From Spirochaetia bacterium (lineage in GTDB: Bacteria > Spirochaetota > Spirochaetia > Treponematales > Breznakiellaceae), in NCBI GenBank assembly GCA_025997795.1, contig BNVB01000108.1, forward strand, positions 1-5,299: a stretch of 5,299 nt of DNA, in the 5' to 3' direction. The notes beneath the pieces are model-generated. The model was not told the DNA's origin. It made no database searches and saw only the letters and a list, made by a program, of their open reading frames with translations. Shown piece after piece: positions 1 to 4,513 of this stretch. Each line of letters opens with the position of its first letter. Position 1 is the first letter of the stretch. A program made the translations under genes and the position numbers.

Positions 1-2
1 AA

Positions 3-944
3 GAAATCGGTTATACCGACCCCGATTACGGACTGGATTATCATTCTATGGCAGTACTGGACATGATCCACAGCCAGTCTCCGGATATCAGCCAGGGCGT
101 TTCCGGCACGGGTCTTAAGAAATTCAAGGGACAGCAGGGCGCCGGAGACCAGGGAATGATGTTTGGTTTTGCCTGTAACGAAACCAAGGAGCTGATGCCC
201 CTGCCCATCACCCTGGCCCACAAGATACTCCTCCAGGCGGCAAAACTGCGGAAAAACAAGACAATCAAATGGCTCCGGCCCGATGCAAAAAGCCAGGTTA
301 CCATAGAATACGAGGGGCATAAACCTGTACGAATTGACGCAGTGGTGGTTTCCCATCAGCATGATCCGGACGTGTCCTACAAAGAGATTGAATCCGCGGT
401 GATCGAGAGCATCATTAAGCCGGTGCTAAAATCCACGGGGCTTTTGGACGATAAAACCAAGTATTACATCAACCCCACCGGGCGGTTTGTGGTGGGCGGC
501 CCCTTTGGCGATACCGGCCTTACGGGTCGTAAGATTATTGTAGACACCTACGGCGGCATGGGCCGTCACGGGGGGGGCGCTTTCTCCGGCAAAGACCCAA
601 CCAAGGTGGACCGTTCCGCCGCCTATGCCGCCCGGTATGTGGCAAAAAACATCGTAGCTGCCAAATTGGCGGAACGCTGTGAAGTGGAATTGGCCTATGC
701 CATCGGCGTACCTTTCCCCGTTTCGGTGATGATCGACACCTTTGGTACTGCCGTAGTTACAGAAAAGAAAATTGAAGATGCGGTAAAAAAAGTCTTTGAT
801 CTTTCACCGGCGGGGATCATCAAAGCCCTGGACCTTAGGCGGCCCATTTACCAGAAAACCGCTTCCTACGGCCATTTTGGCCGGAGCGAATTCCCCTGGG
901 AAAAAACCGACAAAGTCGAGGAGCTAAAAAAGATCATCAAATAG
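3..944 (+). CDS. metK: S-adenosylmethionine synthetase (MetK), 5' end missing
   Basis: Cytosolic enzyme that makes S-adenosylmethionine, the main methyl donor, from ATP and methionine, releasing phosphate and pyrophosphate. The reading frame is open from base 3, so the start lies outside the window; 313 residues are visible. By comparison with the roughly 384-residue E. coli enzyme, about 75 N-terminal residues are missing, including the first ATP/metal-binding segment. Both family signatures are present: GAGDQG at visible residues 46-51 and GGGAFSGKD at 190-198, the latter inside the loop that handles the ATP triphosphate. GRFVVGGPFGDTGLTGRK, VDRSAAYAARYVAKNIVAA and the C-terminal YGHFGR..FPWEKTDK are also very well conserved. 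The GGG codons contain a run of eight G (570-577). The frame is intact across it. An intrinsic terminator follows, so the gene is transcriptionally separate from the unit downstream. Identification is firm. Confidence 0.98.
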   Translation, partial: EIGYTDPDYGLDYHSMAVLDMIHSQSPDISQGVSGTGLKKFKGQQGAGDQGMMFGFACNETKELMPLPITLAHKILLQAAKLRKNKTIKWLRPDAKSQVTIEYEGHKPVRIDAVVVSHQHDPDVSYKEIESAVIESIIKPVLKSTGLLDDKTKYYINPTGRFVVGGPFGDTGLTGRKIIVDTYGGMGRHGGGAFSGKDPTKVDRSAAYAARYVAKNIVAAKLAERCEVELAYAIGVPFPVSVMIDTFGTAVVTEKKIEDAVKKVFDLSPAGIIKALDLRRPIYQKTASYGHFGRSEFPWEKTDKVEELKKIIK

Positions 945-979
945 CGGTTTTTTGTCTGCCATGAAAGAAGAACGCTATT
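940..979 (+). other. Imperfect stem-loop spanning the metK stop codon
   Basis: The arms are AATAGCG (940-946) and CGCTATT (973-979), a perfect 7-bp match. After one G/A mismatch the pairing continues as a T-rich stretch (948-953) against an A/G-rich stretch (966-971), including two G-U pairs. The loop is about 12 nt. It begins at the metK stop codon and directly precedes the intrinsic terminator. It may protect the 3' end of the metK mRNA or assist termination. The role is inferred; only the pairing is seen. Confidence 0.45.
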
Positions 980-983
980 GTCT

Positions 984-1009
984 AAGGCCGCCTTTGGGCG
1001 GTCTTTTTT
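984..1009 (+). terminator. Rho-independent terminator of metK
   Basis: The GC-rich stem GGCCGCC (986-992) pairs with GGCGGTC (997-1003), with one G-U pair. Two further A-T pairs extend it outward, the loop is TTTG, and the hairpin runs straight into six T (1004-1009). It lies 40 bp after the metK stop and just before the next promoter, as expected for a transcription-unit boundary. Confidence 0.88.
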
Positions 1010-1011
1010 GC

Positions 1012-1040
1012 TTGACAATAACAAACCAGTCTATTAAACT
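1012..1040 (+). promoter_or_regulatory. Sigma70-type promoter of the antitoxin-toxin-arfB unit
   Basis: A perfect -35 box TTGACA (1012-1017) is followed after 17 bp by TAAACT (1035-1040), a 4/6 match to TATAAT. The start of transcription would fall near 1047, leaving a leader of about 20 nt before the first start codon. It begins three bases after the T-run of the preceding terminator. The -35 and the spacing are strong; the -10 is mediocre. Confidence 0.6.
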
Positions 1041-1051
1041 AGTTAGATAGA
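1030..1051. promoter_or_regulatory. Inverted repeat over the -10: probable autoregulatory operator
   Basis: The dyad is centred at 1040.5. The core AACTAGTT (1037-1044) is a perfect palindrome, and the flanks TCTAT (1030-1034) and ATAGA (1047-1051) are also exact reverse complements. Only the two bases on either side of the core fail to pair, giving 18 of 22 positions symmetric. It covers the -10 box and the likely transcription start. Phd/YefM-type antitoxins commonly repress their own operons by binding such palindromes. Binding here is inferred from that family behaviour. Confidence 0.55.
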
Positions 1052-1055
1052 TTAT

Positions 1056-1060
1056 GGAGG
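1056..1060 (+). promoter_or_regulatory. Shine-Dalgarno site that decides the antitoxin start
   Basis: GGAGG ends one base before an in-frame ATG at 1062 but lies 7 nt before a second ATG at 1068. Only the second spacing is workable, so translation most likely begins at 1068. Confidence 0.75.
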
Positions 1061-1067
1061 AATGATT

Positions 1068-1319
1068 ATGAATACTGGCAGTATCGGGACCTTTGAGGCA
1101 AAAACCCATTTTTCGGAAATTATTACCCTTGTAGAAAACGGCGCCGATTATGTTATTACAAAACGGGGTAAACCGGTGGCAAAGATCATTCCTTTTAAAG
1201 AAGAGCATGAAATGACCTTTAAGGAAGCGATAGAGCAGTTTGAGGTATTAAGAAAACGCTACCGTGGTGAACCTGGTTCGTTCAATATCCGCGAAGCAAT
1301 TAAGGCAGGCCGTCCGTGA
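1068..1319 (+). CDS. Type II antitoxin, Phd/YefM family
   Basis: An 83-residue antitoxin expected to bind and neutralise the PIN toxin encoded next and to repress the operon. Residues 1-43 have the Phd/YefM fold pattern: an N-terminal strand, the helix EAKTHFSEIITLVENG, then YVITKRGKPVAKIIPF, whose K-R-G-K-P turn is characteristic of the family's DNA-binding and dimer half. Residues 44-83 are charged and less conserved, as usual for the flexible toxin-wrapping tail. An ATG two codons upstream (1062) sits too close to the GGAGG site, so 1068 is preferred. The stop overlaps the toxin start (GTGA), which implies translational coupling. Family assignment is confident; pairing with a PIN toxin instead of Doc or YoeB is set by the neighbour. 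Confidence 0.9.
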   Translation: MNTGSIGTFEAKTHFSEIITLVENGADYVITKRGKPVAKIIPFKEEHEMTFKEAIEQFEVLRKRYRGEPGSFNIREAIKAGRP

Positions 1320-1771
1320 AGTCCTATGCCGCAGAACCGCAAAAAAAATATCCATCCAGGGTTTATGTGTTTGACTCTTCATTTATTGGTGCATTGATTA
1401 TCCCCGATGAAAAAAGTCAGCGTTTAAGGAAGTTGTATGCTGCTATTCAAAATGAGGATGAAAAATATGCGCCTAAACTTATATGGTATGAAATGGCCAA
1501 TATTTTTAACAATTTGATCCGGCGCAAACGATATACTTATGATGAAGTTTTGGATTTTATTCCCTTGTTGTCGGCATTACACATAACAAGTGATTCAGCC
1601 GGAGGTGTCGTTTATACAGAAAAACTCCTGCGCCTTTCCCGTGAGTATGATTTAAGTTCCTATGATGCGGCTTATCTGGAACTGGCGGGCCGTAAAAAAG
1701 CGGTACTTGCTACCCTGGATGAAGGACTACAGGCCGCCGCCGTAAAATACGGCGTTACACTCTTGCGTTAA
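1316..1771 (+). CDS. PIN-domain toxin ribonuclease (VapC-type)
   Basis: A 151-residue PIN-domain protein. VapC-type toxins are Mg2+-dependent endoribonucleases that cut tRNA, rRNA or other RNA and arrest translation. The four acidic residues of the active site can all be placed: D20 (VFDSS), E59 (WYEMANIF), D117 (LSSYDAAYLELA) and D135 (ATLDEGL). The catalytic centre therefore appears intact. The GTG start at 1316 overlaps the antitoxin stop by four bases and probably relies on coupled translation, since the upstream Shine-Dalgarno match is weak. This start leaves about 15 residues before the first PIN strand, slightly more than usual. A later GTG at 1367 has AGGG in front but would clip that strand. 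A run of eight A (1341-1348) early in the gene is a possible slippage site. The RNA target cannot be read from sequence. Confidence 0.9.
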   Translation: MKSYAAEPQKKYPSRVYVFDSSFIGALIIPDEKSQRLRKLYAAIQNEDEKYAPKLIWYEMANIFNNLIRRKRYTYDEVLDFIPLLSALHITSDSAGGVVYTEKLLRLSREYDLSSYDAAYLELAGRKKAVLATLDEGLQAAAVKYGVTLLR

Positions 1772-1792
1772 AAATCATGGTCAGAGGAACAC

Positions 1793-2248
1793 ATGGATAC
1801 ACTGCTGTTACATCAATCCATTCATAATTCCGCGGAAATAAGCTTTTCCCGGTCCGGCGGTCCCGGGGGCCAAAATGTTAACAAAGTGAATACCAAAGTT
1901 ACTTTGCGGATTAGGCTGGCGGATCTGGCGGGCCTTTCCGAAGCGGAACAGACCCGGCTCCAGGAAATGCTTGCCCCCCGCTTAAGCCGAACCCCCGATG
2001 TTACAGATAATGTGTCAGAGCCCGCCGGGGAACTGGTAATCAATTCCAGTGAAGAACGATCCCAGCGGGTAAACCTGGAACGGGCCTACGCCCGGGCAGA
2101 GGCGCTTATTAGCGCCGCCGCCCGACTGCCCAAAAAACGTCGGGCCGGAAGGCCCTCCAGGGCGGCCCGGGAACGGCGGCTTAAGGCAAAACACCTCCAT
2201 GGCGAAAAAAAGAACGGCCGCCGTTTTTCCGCAGAGAACGACGAATGA
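1793..2248 (+). CDS. arfB: Alternative ribosome-rescue factor / peptidyl-tRNA hydrolase (ArfB, YaeJ)
   Basis: Releases nascent chains from ribosomes stalled on mRNAs lacking a stop codon, independently of tmRNA. The GGQ catalytic domain fills the N-terminal part: SGGPGGQNVNKVNTKV with G25-G26-Q27, the loop that hydrolyses peptidyl-tRNA as in class I release factors. No stop-codon-recognition domain is present. Residues 112-151 form a strongly basic tail (KKRR, GRPSR, RERRLKAK, EKKNGRR) matching the ArfB tail that enters the empty mRNA channel to sense a missing 3' mRNA. The length of 151 is close to the 140 of E. coli ArfB. AGAGGA (1783-1788) precedes the ATG by 4 nt. It starts 21 nt after the toxin stop with no terminator between, so it should be co-transcribed with the toxin-antitoxin pair. 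Its last codons face the end of the opposite operon, with a 9-nt gap between stops. Confidence 0.92.
   Translation: MDTLLLHQSIHNSAEISFSRSGGPGGQNVNKVNTKVTLRIRLADLAGLSEAEQTRLQEMLAPRLSRTPDVTDNVSEPAGELVINSSEERSQRVNLERAYARAEALISAAARLPKKRRAGRPSRAARERRLKAKHLHGEKKNGRRFSAENDE
2205..2228 (-). terminator. Probable terminator of the minus-strand redox operon, inside the arfB 3' end
   Basis: The core arms AACGG (2213-2217) and CCGTT (2221-2225) flank a CCG loop, and A/T pairs with one G-U extend the stem to eight pairs. Read on the minus strand, the hairpin is followed by TTC and then seven T (complement of the A-run 2205-2211), a classical intrinsic terminator layout. It lies 30 nt past the stop of the minus-strand membrane gene but within the coding sequence of arfB. 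In the plus direction the five T after the core make it weakly symmetrical, so it could act both ways. Confidence 0.5.
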
Positions 2249-2257
2249 TGTGATTTC

Positions 2258-2962
2258 CTATCGCCGGGATTCCAACTTTAGTGGAAACCGAGACTCCTTT
2301 TGCCGTTCCGCTCTTTTTAACGTGTAATACGTTACAAAAACATACACCGCCATAATCGAAAGCAGAGCGGCAAAAAACAAAATCGCGGGGCGGTTCTCAT
2401 CCCAATAGTCAAAGGAAAACCCTAAAAATAATTTTGCGAACATATCCCTGTCAAAAGACGCCCACACGCCAAAAGCGGCAAACAAAACCGCCGTTACCTT
2501 TGCCGCTTTTGTGCGGACGCTGTTTTCGCCTGACACACCTAACATTTTGCGCGTTCCCTTTACAAACATTCCCCAATGAAGCCCAAGGTGAATGCCGGTT
2601 AACGGCAAACCCCAATAGGCTGCGGTTGTGTGAATCTGCCGCAGCAACATTCCGCCGGGTAAATGCAGAAACGCTAATACGGCGCGGGACTGCAGCAAGC
2701 CGGTTATCAAAACGACGGCAAAAGTGAATACCAGCGCGGCATTGCAGGCGGCCATTACGGCGCGGCGGGGTGTGTAGGTGCCTTTGAAAATAGTTTTATA
2801 CCATGTGCGGTTGATACCATTATGCGCAATAAACAACACAAACACACAAAGACCTATCCATTCATGGGCGGTATCTCCGGTGATGCGGTAAGCGTAAGCG
2901 CATAAGAGAAGGAGCGTCATAACAAGATCTATGATGATCCTTGTAATGAATTTTGCTCCCAC
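2258..2962 (-). CDS. Six-helix membrane protein, DUF4405-like, putative bis-heme cytochrome b
   Basis: A 234-residue integral membrane protein resembling the DUF4405 / cytochrome b561-like group. Hydrophobic segments lie near residues 8-25, 34-50, 69-90, 108-132, 154-171 and 193-213. H33 and H47 sit in the second segment and H111 and H125 in the fourth. Each pair is 14 residues apart, the spacing by which b-type cytochromes hold two stacked hemes in a helix bundle; H129 is an extra candidate. I infer electron transfer between the membrane quinone pool and a soluble partner, which the upstream gene for an exported flavodoxin could supply. The GTG start shares one base with the flavodoxin stop (TAGTG), so translation is probably coupled. 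A later ATG (M15) would cut into the first helix. The C-terminus is basic and probably cytosolic. The exact function is unknown; the heme assignment is inferred from histidine spacing. Confidence 0.8.
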   Translation of the reverse strand: MGAKFITRIIIDLVMTLLLLCAYAYRITGDTAHEWIGLCVFVLFIAHNGINRTWYKTIFKGTYTPRRAVMAACNAALVFTFAVVLITGLLQSRAVLAFLHLPGGMLLRQIHTTAAYWGLPLTGIHLGLHWGMFVKGTRKMLGVSGENSVRTKAAKVTAVLFAAFGVWASFDRDMFAKLFLGFSFDYWDENRPAILFFAALLSIMAVYVFVTYYTLKRAERQKESRFPLKLESRR

Positions 2963-3555
2963 TAATTCACCATTCCAAGCCGGCGAAGCCAGGCGTTGAC
3001 TTCCCTTTGAACGGTTTCACGCTCTCTTTGGCTGCCGAGTTCAAAACTGCCGCTGCGTCCGCCCCGAATGGCAAGTCCTTCCAGAACGCTTGCTTTTGGT
3101 ACCAGTTTTTTTAGGTCGTTGACGCTGCTTCCCAGACGGCTTCCGTTATGGGTACAAAACGGAATGATCGTTTTTCCGGCGAAATTATACTGTTCCAAAA
3201 AAGTAAAAAGCGCCATCGGCATAGTTCCCCACCAATTCGGATAACCTACAAAAATAATATCGTAGGAGTCCATATTGCTGACGCGTGTTGAAAGTGCGGG
3301 GCGGGCGTTTTCCCGTTGTTCCTTCTGTGCCAAAGCAATTAGCGGATTATACTCTTTAGGATACGTTTGGACGGTTTTAATTTCAAAAATGTCCGCGCCC
3401 ACCGCGCCCTGTATTACCTGCGCGACAACACGGGTGTTTCCGCTTTCCGAAAAATACGCGACAAGAATTTTTTTCGTAGCGCCCGGCTGTGCATTGAGTT
3501 CCATAAATCCCTCCATGCAAAAGAATGCCAATACAAAGAACAAAAATTTTTTCAT
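2962..3555 (-). CDS. Flavodoxin-fold FMN protein with Sec signal peptide (Flavodoxin_4-like)
   Basis: A 197-residue flavodoxin-like protein with an N-terminal export signal. Residues 1-22 are M-K-K, a hydrophobic core (FLFFVLAFF) and a polar end with a plausible signal peptidase I site after LNA22. There is no twin arginine, and C13 does not sit in a good lipobox. The flavodoxin fold starts at residue 29: ILVAYFSESGNTRVVA gives the FMN phosphate loop SESGNT (36-41). VGYPNWWGTMP (103-113) gives the aromatic loop against the isoalloxazine ring, and PFCTHNGSRLGSS (132-144) gives the third FMN-contact loop. GGAGG lies 4 nt before the ATG and supports this start; starting at M14 or M18 would remove the signal and make it cytosolic. 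It lies between the HxlR regulator gene (20-nt gap) and the membrane cytochrome-like gene (1-nt overlap). It probably acts outside the cytoplasmic membrane as an electron carrier or quinone/flavin reductase. Confidence 0.88.
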   Translation of the reverse strand: MKKFLFFVLAFFCMEGFMELNAQPGATKKILVAYFSESGNTRVVAQVIQGAVGADIFEIKTVQTYPKEYNPLIALAQKEQRENARPALSTRVSNMDSYDIIFVGYPNWWGTMPMALFTFLEQYNFAGKTIIPFCTHNGSRLGSSVNDLKKLVPKASVLEGLAIRGGRSGSFELGSQRERETVQREVNAWLRRLGMVN

Positions 3556-3575
3556 GATTCCTCCAAAAGTTGTAT

Positions 3576-4058
3576 TTATCTTACGTTGATCAAGCGGTGA
3601 CGATGGTTCAGGCCGGCTGGTCCCTTTGGGGGTTCTGCCGCCGGTAAGGCACGCTCCTGTTTTTTCTCCTGGAGTTTTTTGTCTTTCTCAAGGAGCTTCT
3701 CATAATAATACTGCATGTTTTCCTTCCCCCAACGCCACATATCATTGACAATGGGCAGGATGGATTTTCCCATGTCTGTAAGGAAGTATTCCACTTTGGG
3801 AGGCACCACGGGGTATATGGTCCGCGATATTATACCGTCCTGTTCAAGATCCCTTAGCTGTTTTGTCAGAATACGGTTACTAATCCCCGGAAACAAGTTA
3901 AACAACTTTCCATACCGATGAGGCCCTTCATTGCCCAAATGCCAAATAATCACGATTTTGTATTTACCGCTGATAATTGACATGGTCAATTCTTTTTCGC
4001 AGGTAAATTCGTGATTCCTCAATCTCCGTTCAATTTCAGATCGTAATTGAATCGACAA
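3576..4058 (-). CDS. HxlR-family winged-helix transcriptional regulator
   Basis: A 160-residue DNA-binding regulator, the first gene of the minus-strand operon, so it probably controls the flavodoxin and membrane genes and itself. The HxlR domain spans about residues 20-114: ISGKYKIVIIWHL (29-41), the recognition helix region GISNRILTKQLRDLEQDG (58-75), the wing RTIYPVVPPKVEYFLT (79-94), and the dimer helix ending in WRWGKEN. C20 occupies the place of the conserved N-terminal cysteine that makes several HxlR proteins (YodB, HypR type) respond to quinones, aldehydes or oxidants, so redox or electrophile sensing is a reasonable inference. Residues 115-160 are an unusual lysine/glutamate-rich then proline-rich tail; family members are often about 110 residues long. 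The start is TTG, supported by a strong Shine-Dalgarno site. The next in-frame ATG (M26) would drop C20 and part of the domain. Confidence 0.93.
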   Translation of the reverse strand: MSIQLRSEIERRLRNHEFTCEKELTMSIISGKYKIVIIWHLGNEGPHRYGKLFNLFPGISNRILTKQLRDLEQDGIISRTIYPVVPPKVEYFLTDMGKSILPIVNDMWRWGKENMQYYYEKLLEKDKKLQEKKQERALPAAEPPKGPAGLNHRHRLINVR

Positions 4059-4071
4059 AAAAGCCTCCCCC
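4056..4071 (-). promoter_or_regulatory. Strong Shine-Dalgarno site with TTG start of the hxlR-type gene
   Basis: On the minus strand GGGGGAGG (complement of 4064-4071) lies 5 nt before the TTG codon (4058-4056). An extensive match paired with a rare start codon supports this start and could set modest, controlled translation of the regulator. Confidence 0.7.
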
Positions 4072-4105
4072 AGCCCGGAAACTGGTTATTTACTGTTGGA
4101 GACTC

Positions 4106-4134
4106 ATTATAAACTGAATTTTTCAATAACACAA
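4106..4134 (-). promoter_or_regulatory. Candidate promoter of the minus-strand redox operon
   Basis: A perfect -10 TATAAT (minus strand, 4111-4106) lies 17 bp from a weak -35, TTGTGT (4134-4129, 3/6). Transcription would begin near 4099, giving a leader of about 40 nt before the TTG codon. The strong -10 with a poor -35 is consistent with a controlled promoter. Confidence 0.5.
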
Positions 4135-4202
4135 GGAATTTCAACAGGAATTTATTCGCCAGAGTGTCTTCCTCGTCCCTGATTCGTTCATTTTTTCGGG
4201 AC

Positions 4203-4231
4203 TTGTTGCGAAAGGATAAAAACACTAATAT
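4203..4231 (+). promoter_or_regulatory. Candidate promoter of the UPF0175 antitoxin gene
   Basis: TTGTTG (4203-4208) and TAATAT (4226-4231) are 17 bp apart, 3/6 and 4/6 matches. TACAAT at 4232-4237 is a better -10 but has no well-spaced -35. The -10 lies in the small palindrome TAATATTA (4226-4233), a possible operator. Transcription would start a few bases before the GAGG ribosome site at 4241-4244. Weak support only. Confidence 0.35.
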
Positions 4232-4249
4232 TACAATATAGAGGCTAAC

Positions 4250-4513
4250 ATGACTCAGGTAACAATACCCGTAGCAGACACCATACTGAATTCCCTAAAT
4301 ATGACTACTGTGGAAATAGCTTCTTCTATGCGTAAGGAATTTGCCCTTAAGAATTTCCATGAAGGAAAGCTTACCCTTGCCCAGGCCGCGGCTTTTTGCG
4401 GCATGAATGTGTACGATTTCATTTCCATAGCTTCCCAAGCAGGTATTCCCATAATTGACTACACCATAGAGGAAGTTGATCAGGAGTTGGTGCGGTTAAA
4501 TGGTAATCGTTAG
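4250..4513 (+). CDS. UPF0175-family antitoxin, apparently orphaned
   Basis: An 87-residue protein of the UPF0175 group, small helical antitoxins normally encoded just before DUF3368 PIN-type toxins. The family pattern is clear: an N-terminal strand (VTIPVADTIL), a helix with MRKEFALKNFHEGKL (27-41) and a helix-turn-helix-like stretch LTLAQAAAFCGMNVYDFISI (41-60), followed by the short GIPI strand (66-69). The acidic C-terminus IEEVDQEL would contact the toxin. GAGG (4241-4244) lies 5 nt upstream of the ATG. The gene is full length and undamaged, yet the overlapping toxin gene has lost its N-terminal half. It may persist as a solitary antitoxin, an anti-addiction module against a related toxin elsewhere, a DNA-binding regulator, or simply a gene not yet decayed. 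Family assignment is confident; present function is not. Confidence 0.85.
   Translation: MTQVTIPVADTILNSLNMTTVEIASSMRKEFALKNFHEGKLTLAQAAAFCGMNVYDFISIASQAGIPIIDYTIEEVDQELVRLNGNR

Noticed and set aside
961..1050. Small plus-strand open frame of 29 codons starting at ATG 961 between metK and the antitoxin gene
   Set aside because: It has no ribosome site, runs through the intrinsic terminator and the next promoter, and encodes no recognisable peptide.
2434..2727. Plus-strand open frame of 97 codons opposite the membrane protein gene
   Set aside because: It is a shadow of the minus-strand membrane gene, with a Pro/Arg/Cys-rich translation and no ribosome site.
4019..4225. Minus-strand open frame of 68 codons overlapping the start of the hxlR-type gene
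   Set aside because: It overlaps the well-supported regulator start in another frame, covers both promoters, and its composition is that of noncoding AT-rich DNA.
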